Assembly: GCF_900103815.1 (NCBI RefSeq)
Contig: NZ_FNHZ01000001.1
Span: 496,001 to 560,000 of the forward strand
Origin: Lachnospira pectinoschiza
GTDB lineage: Bacteria > Bacillota > Clostridia > Lachnospirales > Lachnospiraceae
Direction of reading: 5' to 3'
DNA: 64,000 nucleotides
Under the pieces are notes generated by a model. That model was not told the DNA's origin, did no database searches, and saw nothing but the letters and a program-made list of their open reading frames with translations. A program made the position numbers and the translations under genes. Positions 31,808 to 42,577 of the stretch are shown piece by piece (within the stretch, counting starts at the first letter, position 1; every line of letters starts with the position of its first letter).

Positions 31808-33235
31808 ATGAGTAATGATGATTATAAAGAAGTAGATACATCTACTAGTGATAATTCTGAAACTAAGGATGATAATAATTCTAATGATACTAATAAAAGA
31901 GGCTATGAGAAGTTCTGCGTTATCTGTAGAAGATCAGAGTCTCAGGTTAAGGGTAGAATGATTGATTTACCTAATAACATTACAGTTTGTGATGACTGCA
32001 TGCAAAGAACTTTCGACCAGTTAAATAACTATCCATTACCTAATGACTATTTAAATGGATTTGGTATGAATATGTTTACGCCTAATAATGAGAATCAGAC
32101 AAAGAAGGGTAAGGTTAAGAAGAAGGAAGAAAAGAAGAAGGACTTCCCTGAAATTGATTTAGCACATTTGCCTGCTCCTCATGAAATCAAGGCTAAGCTT
32201 GATGACTATGTTATTGGTCAGGATTATGCAAAGAAGGTTATGTCTGTAGCTGTTTATAATCACTATAAGAGAGTTGCAACAGATACTCAAAAAGAGATTG
32301 AAATTGAGAAGTCTAACATGCTTATGATTGGACCAACTGGTTCAGGTAAAACATATTTAGTAAAGACTCTTGCAAGAATCCTTCAGGTGCCACTAGCTAT
32401 TACAGATGCCACATCTCTTACAGAGGCAGGTTATATTGGTGATGATATTGAATCTGTATTATCAAAGCTTTTAATGGCAGCGGATAATGATGTAGAGAAG
32501 GCAGAGAAGGGTATTGTCTTTATTGATGAGATAGATAAGATTGCAAAGAAGAAGGAAGTAAGAAGTAGAGATGTATCTGGTGAGTCAGTTCAGCAGGGCT
32601 TACTAAAGCTTCTTGAAGGTAGCGAGGTAGAGGTACCAGTAGGTGCAACTAGCAAGAACGCTATGGTGCCACTTGTAACTATGGATACAAGTAACATTTT
32701 ATTCATCTGTGGCGGAGCCTTCCCAGATCTTGAAGAGATTATTAAGAATCGTCTTACAAAGTCAGCTTCAATCGGCTTTAACGCTGATTTAAAGGATAAG
32801 TATGACGAGGATACTAACATTTTATCTAAGGTAACTACAGAGGACTTAAGAGAATACGGTATGATTCCAGAATTCCTTGGTAGATTGCCAATTGTGTATA
32901 GCTTACAAAAGCTTAATGAAGAAGCTTATATTAAGATTTTAAAAGAGCCAAAGAATGCCATTCTTGCTCAGTATCAAAAGCTCCTTGCCCTTGATGAGGT
33001 AGAGCTTAAATTTTCTGATGATGCCCTAGAAGCTATTGCTAAGAAGGCCATTAAGAAAGAAACCGGTGCTAGAGCTCTTCGTTCTATCATAGAAGAGTTC
33101 ATGCTTGATATTATGTTTGAGATTCCTAAGGACAGTAATATTGGAACTGTAACTATTACAAAGGACTATATCGAGAATAAAGGAGCACCTCTTATTACAA
33201 TGCGAGGTCAGGATTTACTAGAAGCAAAAATGTAA
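31808..33235 (+). CDS. clpX: ATP-dependent Clp protease ATP-binding subunit ClpX, divergent form, 475 aa
   Basis: A 30-residue acidic extension precedes the ClpX zinc-binding domain (Cys37, Cys40, Cys61, Cys64). Walker A GPTGSGKT is at 175-182, Walker B IVFIDEID near 236-243, and the pore loop reads GYIGDD. The IGF tripeptide that docks ClpP is present at 322-324. The substrate-selecting RKH loop of standard ClpX is replaced: the aligned segment reads ATSKNAMVPL (280-289). It should unfold proteins for ClpP with altered tag preference. No clpP, tig or lon gene is adjacent. TTGGAGG precedes the start. Confidence 0.88.
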   Translation: MSNDDYKEVDTSTSDNSETKDDNNSNDTNKRGYEKFCVICRRSESQVKGRMIDLPNNITVCDDCMQRTFDQLNNYPLPNDYLNGFGMNMFTPNNENQTKKGKVKKKEEKKKDFPEIDLAHLPAPHEIKAKLDDYVIGQDYAKKVMSVAVYNHYKRVATDTQKEIEIEKSNMLMIGPTGSGKTYLVKTLARILQVPLAITDATSLTEAGYIGDDIESVLSKLLMAADNDVEKAEKGIVFIDEIDKIAKKKEVRSRDVSGESVQQGLLKLLEGSEVEVPVGATSKNAMVPLVTMDTSNILFICGGAFPDLEEIIKNRLTKSASIGFNADLKDKYDEDTNILSKVTTEDLREYGMIPEFLGRLPIVYSLQKLNEEAYIKILKEPKNAILAQYQKLLALDEVELKFSDDALEAIAKKAIKKETGARALRSIIEEFMLDIMFEIPKDSNIGTVTITKDYIENKGAPLITMRGQDLLEAKM

Positions 33236-33308
33236 AGCATATTGTAAATAATGAAATTATATGATAAATTTAAGAAAATAGGAGTTTTTCTCCAGTTAGG
33301 ATTTAGTT

Positions 33309-34115
33309 ATGAAATATAAAGCACTTGCCCTAGATTTAGATGGGACATTAACAGATAATAATAAGGAATTGCCAGAGAGAAATAAGGAGGCAATTTTTAA
33401 GGCTATTGAGAAAGGAGTAAGTGTTATCCTAGCATCAGGAAGACCCTTATTTGGTATTACGCCAATAGCCGACGCCTTAGAGCTAAAGGAGAGAGGCGGT
33501 TATATACTTGCCTATAATGGTGGTCAGATCATTGACTGCAAAACAGGAGAATGCCTTCATAAGCGCATACTTCCAAGAGATTGTATGGAGGATGTATGCA
33601 GATTTGCCAGAGACAATGGAGTTTGGGCGCTTACTTATGAGGATACAACTGTGGTTTGCGAAAGTGATGACGACCCTTATGTAGTTCGTGAGGCGAAATG
33701 TAATTACACAACAGTTAAGAAGGTAGATAGCCTTATTGATTACGTGGATTACGAGGTTTCTAAGTTTTTAGTAGTAGGTGAACATAAAAAACTTTTACCA
33801 GTTAGAGATGCAATTCTTGCTAAGTACGAAGGTAAGGTAGATGCCTTCTTCTCAGAGGATTACTTCCTAGAAGTGGTTCCTGCAAATGTTGCAAAGGACG
33901 AATCTCTTAAAATATTACTTGAAAAGATTGGCCTTACAACTGATGAGCTAATTGCTTGTGGAGATGGCATGAATGATATTCCAATGCTAAAAGTAGCAGC
34001 TTTATCAGTGGTTATGGAGAATGGCTATGACGAAGTAAAGAAATATGCCGATGTAATTGCACCATCCAACGAGGATTGCGGTGTTGCAGCAATTATTGAG
34101 GAGTATTTGCTTTAA
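33309..34115 (+). CDS. Cof-type HAD-IIB family hydrolase, 268 aa
   Basis: HAD motif I is DLDGTLTD (residues 9-16), motif II is ILASGRP, and motifs III-IV are the late Lys and CGDGMNDIPML. The C2-type cap lies in the middle (about 85-195). This group dephosphorylates sugar phosphates and flavin or PLP precursors in the cytoplasm; specificity is unknown. A small GGAG-TTTTT-CTCC hairpin just upstream could hide one AGGAG, while AGGA nearer the ATG remains free. Confidence 0.88.
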   Translation: MKYKALALDLDGTLTDNNKELPERNKEAIFKAIEKGVSVILASGRPLFGITPIADALELKERGGYILAYNGGQIIDCKTGECLHKRILPRDCMEDVCRFARDNGVWALTYEDTTVVCESDDDPYVVREAKCNYTTVKKVDSLIDYVDYEVSKFLVVGEHKKLLPVRDAILAKYEGKVDAFFSEDYFLEVVPANVAKDESLKILLEKIGLTTDELIACGDGMNDIPMLKVAALSVVMENGYDEVKKYADVIAPSNEDCGVAAIIEEYLL

Positions 34116-34167
34116 TTAAACCCTTAGATTACTAAGAGTAAAGACAGTTAAAGAGGGGATAAGAGGG

Positions 34168-34917
34168 ATGTTATTATTAAAAAAGAGAATTGATTATTCG
34201 ATGACGGATTTACATATCCACGTTTTACCGGAGACAGATGATGGGGCAGCAGATATTAAGACTACTGTGCAAATGCTAGAGCTTGCCCATGAAGATGGCA
34301 TAAAGACACTGGTTTGTACGCCTCATTATCATCCGATAAAATGTAGATTGCCACAGGCAGAGATAGAAAGAAGAGTTGGAGAAATTGAAAAAATTGCCAC
34401 ACAGCTTTATGATGACTTTAAGCTATATGCTGGTAGAGAAGTTCTATATAGCCAGGATATTCCTAAGTCTATTAAGGCTAGGGGCATGACAATAAATCAC
34501 TCTAGGTATGTTTTAGTTGAGTTTGACTATAGGGATAGCAGACAGACAATTAGAAACGGAGTGGTAAACATTTTAAACGAAGGACTAATTCCGATACTTG
34601 CTCATATCGAGAGATATCCAAGTATTATGCTTAATGAGGATTTAGCAGAAGAGCTAAAGAGAAAAGGTGCAATCCTACAGATTAACGCAGATGCCCTAGT
34701 TGGAGAAGAGGGCGCTGATGCAAAAAGGCTTGCGAAACATTTGCTTAAGAGAAAATTAGTAGATGTTATAGCTACCGATGCCCATACCGCAGGTAGGAGA
34801 TGCCCAATTATGGGTGATGTGGTGCAATGGGTGTCTAATAAGTATGGCTATGACTATGCTAAAAAGATTTCGAAAGATAATCCTGATAGAATTATTAGGG
34901 ATGAATTTATTGATTAG
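34168..34917 (+). CDS. CpsB/YwqE-type tyrosine-protein phosphatase (PHP domain), 249 aa
   Basis: The PHP-domain metal ligands appear in order: MTDLHIHVLPETDDGA, CTPHYH, a Glu in AGREVLY, LAHIERYP and ATDAHT. The CpsB family removes phosphate from the tyrosine tail of the CpsD kinase and so controls capsule or exopolysaccharide assembly. It is the first gene of the cpsB-cpsC-cpsD order here, eleven bases before the chain-length regulator gene. GAGGGG precedes the start. Confidence 0.92.
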   Translation: MLLLKKRIDYSMTDLHIHVLPETDDGAADIKTTVQMLELAHEDGIKTLVCTPHYHPIKCRLPQAEIERRVGEIEKIATQLYDDFKLYAGREVLYSQDIPKSIKARGMTINHSRYVLVEFDYRDSRQTIRNGVVNILNEGLIPILAHIERYPSIMLNEDLAEELKRKGAILQINADALVGEEGADAKRLAKHLLKRKLVDVIATDAHTAGRRCPIMGDVVQWVSNKYGYDYAKKISKDNPDRIIRDEFID

Positions 34918-34928
34918 AGGGGTTTTAA

Positions 34929-35669
34929 ATGGATAATAATAAAGCAGGTGAAAGAGAAATAGACCTTGGTCGTCTTTTCTCTATTCTTTGGGACAAAATA
35001 ATTTTAATTATCTTTACAGGAGCCTTATTTGGTGCGGCGACTTTCCTAGCATCGAAGTTTTTTATAACTCCTGTTTACGATTCAACTACTCAACTCTATG
35101 TTCTTAATAGAGCTGATGATTCCACGACCACTTTAACAGATTTGCAAACTTCAACACAGCTTACAAAGGATTATATTATCCTTGTACAGTCAAGACCGGT
35201 TCTTGAGTATGTTATTGAGGATTTAAGCCTTGATATGACTACTTCTGAGCTCTCAGATATGATTTCTGTTACTACAATTTCAGATTCAAGAGTTTTGCAA
35301 ATTTCTGTAAAGAATCCAGATCCTTATAGGGCTAAGGAAATTGCCGACTCTATTGCTCAATTTTCAGCAACACAAATCTGCGAGATTATGCATATTGAAG
35401 ATGTAGAGATTATTGAAGAGGGCAATATAGCTACAATTCCTGAGTCTACAGGCATTAAGAGAAATACAATCATTGGTGTTTTACTAGGAATAATCTTTTC
35501 TTCGGGAGTAATTATTGTTAAGTCGCTTTTTGATGACACAATTAAGACTAGCGAAGATGTGGAGAAATACCTTGGAATTAGCACACTTTCGATGATTCCT
35601 CTTTGTAAGGAAATGGATGATGGAAGAAGTAAGCTATCTAAGAAAAAGTCAAAGAAAAGAGGGAAGTAG
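34929..35669 (+). CDS. CpsC/YveK-type polysaccharide chain-length regulator, 246 aa
   Basis: Wzz-fold protein with membrane helices near residues 22-42 and 178-198 flanking an external helical domain. The N-terminus DLGRLFSILWDKIILII and the second segment with VIIVKSLFDDTIKTSEDVEKYLG are typical. It lacks a kinase domain and activates the separate CpsD kinase through its C-terminus. It ends two bases before the kinase gene. AGAGGGG precedes the start. Confidence 0.92.
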   Translation: MDNNKAGEREIDLGRLFSILWDKIILIIFTGALFGAATFLASKFFITPVYDSTTQLYVLNRADDSTTTLTDLQTSTQLTKDYIILVQSRPVLEYVIEDLSLDMTTSELSDMISVTTISDSRVLQISVKNPDPYRAKEIADSIAQFSATQICEIMHIEDVEIIEEGNIATIPESTGIKRNTIIGVLLGIIFSSGVIIVKSLFDDTIKTSEDVEKYLGISTLSMIPLCKEMDDGRSKLSKKKSKKRGK

Positions 35670-35671
35670 AT

Positions 35672-36370
35672 ATGCAGACTATAAATATTGAGCGTTTGAT
35701 TAAGTTAGACTACAGGGCAAATGAATCTTATAAAAATCTACGTACTAACATTCAGTTGTGTGGTTCTGATATTAAGACGATTATGTTTACTAGCACTACA
35801 CCAGGCGAGGGAAAATCTACTGTTTCCTTTAACTTAGCAGTTTCCTTAGCAGAGGCTGGTAAAAAGGTAATTTTTATTGATGCGGATTTAAGAAAATCTG
35901 TCCTTGTAGGTAGATATAAGATTAATAAGTCTGTAAAGGGCTTGACACATTTTCTATCAGGAATTAATAAGTTTGAGGATGTGATGTATGGAACTAATGT
36001 GGACAATTTAAATGTGGTCTTTTCGGGCCCGGTTCCACCAAATCCTACAGAGCTTTTAGGCAATAAGGTCTTTAAGACACTGCTTAAGGTTTTAAGAGAT
36101 CTTTATGATTATATAATTATTGATACGCCACCTATTGGTAGCGTAATTGATAGTGCTATTGTAGCTCAGGAATGCGATGGAACTGTGGTTGTTGTAGGTT
36201 CTAATATGGTGGGCTATAAATACGCGCAAAAAGCCATAGAGCAGCTTAAAAAGACTAATACAACTATTCTAGGGGCTGTGCTTAATAAGGTAGATGTAAA
36301 CGATAATAAGTACTATGGAAAATATTATGGAAAATACTACGGTAGATACTCAGATGCCGGAGAAGAGTAA
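35672..36370 (+). CDS. CpsD/YwqD-type tyrosine kinase (BY-kinase), 232 aa
   Basis: Walker A PGEGKST (in TSTTPGEGKSTVSFNLA), Walker A' VIFIDADLRKS and Walker B IIIDTPP are all present. The C-terminus has a tyrosine cluster, NKYYGKYYGKYYGRYSD, the usual autophosphorylation tail. With CpsC it forms the membrane kinase that controls polymer export, reset by the CpsB phosphatase encoded upstream. AGAGGGAAG precedes the start. Confidence 0.94.
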   Translation: MQTINIERLIKLDYRANESYKNLRTNIQLCGSDIKTIMFTSTTPGEGKSTVSFNLAVSLAEAGKKVIFIDADLRKSVLVGRYKINKSVKGLTHFLSGINKFEDVMYGTNVDNLNVVFSGPVPPNPTELLGNKVFKTLLKVLRDLYDYIIIDTPPIGSVIDSAIVAQECDGTVVVVGSNMVGYKYAQKAIEQLKKTNTTILGAVLNKVDVNDNKYYGKYYGKYYGRYSDAGEE

Positions 36371-36542
36371 ACAGCAAAAACTAGCAGGAAATATAAACAT
36401 AATAAGCTGTTACGAGAAATAACAAAAATATAAAAAATGACGTTAGAATCTTAATTTTTATTGCATTTTGTGGTAAATTATAGAAATGCTATTTAACTGC
36501 TAAATGGCAACGTTATGGAAATAAACTAATAAGGAGACCATC

Positions 36543-38135
36543 ATGGCAGGAATATTTACAAATACGAAGAATGATATGCGATATCTTTTTGCAAAAAAAG
36601 ATGGCTTATCAAAAAAGGAACGAAGAAGAAAAAGGAGAGCATGGGGAACTGTTATAGGCTTGATTTTAGTTTTGATTCAGTTCGTACTAACAGTGCTTGT
36701 ACTAAAGAATGCTATAACGCTAGACATTTTACCTTTAAGGTATATGCTTGCTATAACGCTATTCTTGGTGTTTGTGCTTTTGTTTGACTTTATTACACAG
36801 TTTAGTAAAAGAAAGTTAATGGGAAAAATATTAGCGATTGCCCTTTCAGGCTTGATGCTATATAGTTACATTTTCTCAGCAAAAGTTGTAGATACTTTAT
36901 CGAAGATATCCGGAGTTACAACTCGTACAGACGTCTTTGATGTGGTTGTACTTGCAGATGACAAAGCGGAGTCTATTGCAGATACAGCAAATTATACTTA
37001 CGGATATTGCAATATGATAGATGCTGATATTTATGAATCAGCGATGGGAAAATTAGAAAAGGAAGATAAGATTACTCCTGAGACTAATCTTTACAGTGAT
37101 TGGGATGCTGTAGTTAGTGCATTAGAGAAAAATAAAGACATTCAGGTAGCTTTAATCTCAGAGGATAGTTTGATTTCCTTACAAGAAAATTATGTGAATT
37201 TTTCTTCAGAAATAAAAATCTTAGGTCGTGTGGAAGTGGTATCAGAAATCGAATTAGAGAAGTCTAAGAAGGTAGATGCCGATGATCCATTTGTAGTTTA
37301 TCTCTCGGGAGATGATGCATTTGGTAGAGCAAAATATACAGGACGTAGTGATGTTAATATCATAGCGGTTATAAATCCTGATACAAAGCAGGTTTTACTT
37401 GTAACAACACCAAGAGATTCCTATGTAACTATTACAACAGATGATGGAAGATCAGGTCTTGATAAATTGACACATGCAAGTAATTCGGGTCTTGATAATT
37501 CAATTATAGCCTTAGAGAATATCTATGAGGGCTTACATATTGATTATTATTTAAGAATTAATTTTACAGGTTGTATAGATGTGGTGGATGCCCTTGGCGG
37601 TATTGATGTAAATTCAAGCGTGGAATTTACTAATGGTGATGATGCTTGGTATGAAAATTTCCACTTTAACGAAGGTATTAATCACTTAAACGGTGAGCAG
37701 ACACTTGCCTTTGTTAGAGAAAGACATGCCTTTGCTCGTGGAGATTTCCAGAGAGGTGAGAATCAGGAAGCAGCCATTACAGGTATTATTAATAAGGCTA
37801 CATCAAAGGCAATCCTTACAAAATACGATGAGGTATTAGATGCAGCTAGTGATATGATTCTTACAAATATGCCTACATCCTTTATTACTGATCTTGTTAA
37901 AGAGCAGTTATCTGATGGTAAGAGCTGGAACATCCAAAGCTATGCAGTAACAGGTACACCATCAGAGCCAGGTAAGGGTCCTACAGGTGAGGTATATCAC
38001 TATAAGAATATGTCTGTTGTATATCTAGATGACGCAAGTATTGCCATGGCTAATGATTTAATGTCTAAGACAATGAATGGTGATGTGTTTAATGTAGATG
38101 AGTATGCAGAAGAGCATATTAATGATTATAAGTAG
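36543..38135 (+). CDS. LCP (LytR-CpsA-Psr) family glycopolymer ligase, first copy, 530 aa
   Basis: A basic cytoplasmic start (KKERRRKRR) precedes three or four membrane helices (about residues 37-125), more than the single helix of most LCP proteins. An extracellular accessory region (about 130-260) follows, then the LCP domain (about 265-430) with SDVNIIAVINPDTKQ, TPRDSYV, the GGIDV segment and QTLAFVRERHAFARGDFQRGENQ holding the conserved Arg residues. LCP enzymes transfer polyprenyl-linked glycopolymers to peptidoglycan, fitting the cps genes just upstream. AAGGAGA precedes the start. Confidence 0.92.
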   Translation: MAGIFTNTKNDMRYLFAKKDGLSKKERRRKRRAWGTVIGLILVLIQFVLTVLVLKNAITLDILPLRYMLAITLFLVFVLLFDFITQFSKRKLMGKILAIALSGLMLYSYIFSAKVVDTLSKISGVTTRTDVFDVVVLADDKAESIADTANYTYGYCNMIDADIYESAMGKLEKEDKITPETNLYSDWDAVVSALEKNKDIQVALISEDSLISLQENYVNFSSEIKILGRVEVVSEIELEKSKKVDADDPFVVYLSGDDAFGRAKYTGRSDVNIIAVINPDTKQVLLVTTPRDSYVTITTDDGRSGLDKLTHASNSGLDNSIIALENIYEGLHIDYYLRINFTGCIDVVDALGGIDVNSSVEFTNGDDAWYENFHFNEGINHLNGEQTLAFVRERHAFARGDFQRGENQEAAITGIINKATSKAILTKYDEVLDAASDMILTNMPTSFITDLVKEQLSDGKSWNIQSYAVTGTPSEPGKGPTGEVYHYKNMSVVYLDDASIAMANDLMSKTMNGDVFNVDEYAEEHINDYK

Positions 38136-38235
38136 ATAGACTTTATTTTTTCACGATTTTGTGCTAGATTTATAAGTGCTGTTTAACCGCGAAATGGCAA
38201 AATTATGGATAAAAAAGAAATTAAGGAGGCCATTT

Positions 38236-39813
38236 ATGGCAGGATTCTTTACCAGATCAAAAAATGACATGAAATATCTTTTTGCTAATAAAGATGAATT
38301 GTCAAAGAAAGAACGTAGAAGGAAAAGGCGTGGTTGGGCTACTGTTATAGGAATTATCCTAGTTTTAATACAGTTGGTTTTAACAGTGTTAATGCTTAAG
38401 AATGTTTTTATATTAGATATATTACCAACGAAATATATGATAGCGCTTACAGTTTTCCTTGTATGTGTGCTACTTTACGATTTTACATCGCAGTTTACTA
38501 ATTCGAAATTTATGGGAAAGATACTAGCAGTATTACTTTCTTTTGTAATGTTATATTGTTACATTTTCTCAGCAAAGGTTGTAAGTACTCTTACAAAGAT
38601 TACGGGTGTTACATCAAGAACTGATATTATGGATGTAATTGTTTTATCTGATGATGAGGCAGAGTCAATTGCAGACACAGCTAAGTACACATATGCTTAT
38701 TCTGATATTACAGATGATGAAATTTATGCAAGTGCTGTTAATCAGCTAGAGAAGGAGAATAATATTCATCCATCTCTTAAGACTTATGATAATTGGGACA
38801 CAACAATCGATGAACTTTTAGATAACTCAGATGTACAGGCAGTTTTAGTTTCTGAGGAGATGCTTACTTCCCTTGAAGAAGCAGATGATACCTTAGCATC
38901 TAATATCAAGGTTATTGGTACAGTTGAAGTTGTTACAACTATTACAGTTGAAGAGGCAGATAAGGTAAGCGCAAGCGAGCCATTTGTTATCTTTGTTTCA
39001 GGAAATGATGATTATGGAACAGTTAAGTATAACGGACATAGTGATGTTAATATCTTAGCTGTAGTTAATCCAGATACAAGACAGATTTTACTTGTATCTA
39101 CACCAAGAGATTCTTACATTACTATTGGGACAGATAGTGGTAAGTCGGGACTTGATAAGTTAACACATGCAGGTAATGCAGGTGTTGATAATACAATTAA
39201 AGCATTAGAGAACCTTTACGGCATTGATGTTAATTACTATGTAAGACTTAATTTCTCAGGCTGTATCGGCGTTGTAGATGCACTTGGAGGAATTACAGTT
39301 GATTCAGAGGTTGCATTTACTAATGGTGATAATGCTTGGTATGAGAACTTCACATTCAATGAGGGTGAGAATGAACTTAATGGTGAGCAGACACTTGCTT
39401 TCGTAAGAGAGAGAATGGCATTTGCTAATGGAGATTTCCAGAGAGCACGTAACCAGATTGCTGCTATTAAGGGTATTATTAATAAGGCAACTTCAGCATC
39501 AATCCTATCTAATTACGCAACAGTACTTGATGCAGTAAGTGATATGATTCTTACAGATATGCCAACATCCTTTATTACTCAGTTGGTTAAGGAACAGCTA
39601 TCAGATACAACAGCTTGGAATATCCAGAGCTACAGCTTAACTGGTTCAACAGGTTCCGCTAACGGACAGGTTTACGGACTTTCAGGAATGTCAGTTGTAT
39701 TCCTTGATGATGATAGCGTTAACACAGCTATTCAGCTTATGAGTAAGATTATGAACGGTGAGACATTTGACGTTGATGAGTATGTTGAGAGCTTATCAAC
39801 AACAGCAGAGTAA
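38236..39813 (+). CDS. LCP family glycopolymer ligase, second copy, 525 aa
   Basis: A close paralogue of the preceding gene along its entire length, with the same MAGxFT.(S/T)KNDM start, membrane segments and LCP motifs (TPRDSYIT, QTLAFVRERMAFANGDFQRARNQ). The roughly 55 bases upstream of both genes are also similar (TTTAAC, AAATGGCAA, TTATGGA, AAGGAG), so the duplicated unit includes the leader. ATG at 38236 is chosen on AAGGAGG and on alignment to the paralogue. Ends at a terminator. Confidence 0.92.
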   Translation: MAGFFTRSKNDMKYLFANKDELSKKERRRKRRGWATVIGIILVLIQLVLTVLMLKNVFILDILPTKYMIALTVFLVCVLLYDFTSQFTNSKFMGKILAVLLSFVMLYCYIFSAKVVSTLTKITGVTSRTDIMDVIVLSDDEAESIADTAKYTYAYSDITDDEIYASAVNQLEKENNIHPSLKTYDNWDTTIDELLDNSDVQAVLVSEEMLTSLEEADDTLASNIKVIGTVEVVTTITVEEADKVSASEPFVIFVSGNDDYGTVKYNGHSDVNILAVVNPDTRQILLVSTPRDSYITIGTDSGKSGLDKLTHAGNAGVDNTIKALENLYGIDVNYYVRLNFSGCIGVVDALGGITVDSEVAFTNGDNAWYENFTFNEGENELNGEQTLAFVRERMAFANGDFQRARNQIAAIKGIINKATSASILSNYATVLDAVSDMILTDMPTSFITQLVKEQLSDTTAWNIQSYSLTGSTGSANGQVYGLSGMSVVFLDDDSVNTAIQLMSKIMNGETFDVDEYVESLSTTAE

Positions 39814-39879
39814 GATTAATAATCTTTAGTCTGAGAGCAGACAACTTAATATATTAAGCTTTGTCATAAAGCTTTTACT

Positions 39880-39927
39880 AAAAGCTCCTTAGGAAGAGAA
39901 TACTAACTCCCTCCTAGGAGCTTTTTT
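39880..39927 (+). terminator. Terminator of the LCP/cps region
   Basis: AAAAGCTCCT-AGGA / TCCT-AGGAGCTTTT stem followed by TT. Two small hairpins (GTCTG/CAGAC at 39829 and GCTTT/AAAGC near 39858) precede it. Confidence 0.9.
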
Positions 39928-39988
39928 AATTAGTTTTTGCTAGTGTCATATTTAAGATTCTAAAGGGGTTTTTATGAAAATGTATTAC

Positions 39989-40158
39989 ATTTGTTAGACA
40001 ACGTTAAATATTTGTCATACAACGCTTTATATAATTAAGCTAAACACCAGCTAAAAGCATAGTTTAACCAAATTAAAATTAATATTTTTCGGATTTTCTA
40101 AAATTATTTAGGTGGCACCCTAAATCAACTTGTCAAAATTAAGTTGGTAAATTATAAT
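39989..40158 (+). promoter_or_regulatory. gdhA promoter region with paired upstream repeats
   Basis: The promoter is TTGTCA (40130-40135), an exact 17-base spacer, then TATAAT (40153-40158). An inverted repeat CAACTT / AAGTTG (40126-40131 and 40141-40146) overlaps the -35 box. Further upstream ATTTGTTAGACAACG (39989-40003) and ATTTGTCATACAACG (40010-40024) are near-identical, each contains TTGT-N3-ACAA, and they start 21 bases apart, that is two helical turns. No gene lies in 39814-40326. Confidence 0.7.
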
Positions 40159-40171
40159 ATGCAAGGTAGAG

Positions 40172-41673
<1,502 letters not shown>

Positions 41674-41739
41674 TCATAGATTAGAAAGTCTTAAATTATA
41701 GATTTTAGTTTTTTATAAATATTAGTTCATACGATTGTT

Positions 41740-41807
41740 AAGCGTATAAAAGAGATGTTTGTTTTTTACAGATATAGCTTTTATACGCTTTTCTTTTGTT
41801 CTTTTTT
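41740..41807 (+). terminator. Terminator after gdhA
   Basis: AAGCGTATAAAAG / CTTTTATACGCTT perfect 13-bp stem with a 25-base loop, followed by TTCTTTTGTTCTTTTTT. Confidence 0.88.
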
Positions 41808-41916
41808 GTATTAAAATTATTTAAGATAGCAATTTTACAGGATAGAATGAATTCCTGCATTTTTTGGATACAAAGTGGAGATACATTTTCCACATAATAA
41901 ATAAGGAGGGGCTTAT

Positions 41917-42534
41917 ATGATAAGCAAGACTTTACAGACTAGATTAAAGAAAATGGCGCTATTAGGTTTAGTTTCAATTAGTGTATTTTCATTGGCTGCC
42001 TGCGGAGGTAAGAAAAAGTCTAAGGGAACAACAAATAAGAGTACAGAAGTGACAGAAGTGGATTCTGAAGGAAATGTGGTGAATCTAGGTAACCTTTACG
42101 AGGGAACAGGTTACACAATTTCTGCTCCAAGTAACTGGGCAGATGCAAAGACAAGTAATGAAAGTCTAGATTTAATGATTTATGACACTAATATAACTGG
42201 GGATTTTGCAAGAAACCTTAATATTATCATTGAAGATTTATCAGCATATTCTTCAATGGATGCAGATAAGTATTTAGATGCTGCAAAGACTAAGCTTGTG
42301 CAGTCTGGCTATGCAGTTGAGGATGGAGAGAGTAAGGATATTAACGGAGTTTACACAACTTCTCTTATATATAGCTATACAACTAATGGATACGTGGTGA
42401 AGGGTCAGCAGACTTACTTCTATAATGAAGGGGACAAGAAGGTCTATATTGTTACCTTTGCTTGTGCAGAAGAGGAGTTTGAAACTTATAAGGAAGCAGG
42501 AAACGAGATTATTAATACATTTCAGTTTGACTAG
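41917..42534 (+). CDS. Lipoprotein of unknown function, 205 aa
   Basis: The signal peptide ends in a lipobox (FSLAACGG, Cys about residue 29), followed by a Lys/Ser/Thr linker. The mature domain (about 65-205) begins YEGTGYTISAPSNWADAK and ends with QTYFYNEGDKKVYIVTFACAEEEF, a pattern of small PsbP/DUF-type beta-rich lipoproteins; I do not assign a family. Attached to the outer face of the membrane. AAGGAGGGG precedes the start. The next gene follows after 43 bases. Confidence 0.8.
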   Translation: MISKTLQTRLKKMALLGLVSISVFSLAACGGKKKSKGTTNKSTEVTEVDSEGNVVNLGNLYEGTGYTISAPSNWADAKTSNESLDLMIYDTNITGDFARNLNIIIEDLSAYSSMDADKYLDAAKTKLVQSGYAVEDGESKDINGVYTTSLIYSYTTNGYVVKGQQTYFYNEGDKKVYIVTFACAEEEFETYKEAGNEIINTFQFD

Positions 42535-42577
42535 AGCCTAAAGGGGATTGGCTTAAAGCTTTTGAGAGGATAGAATT

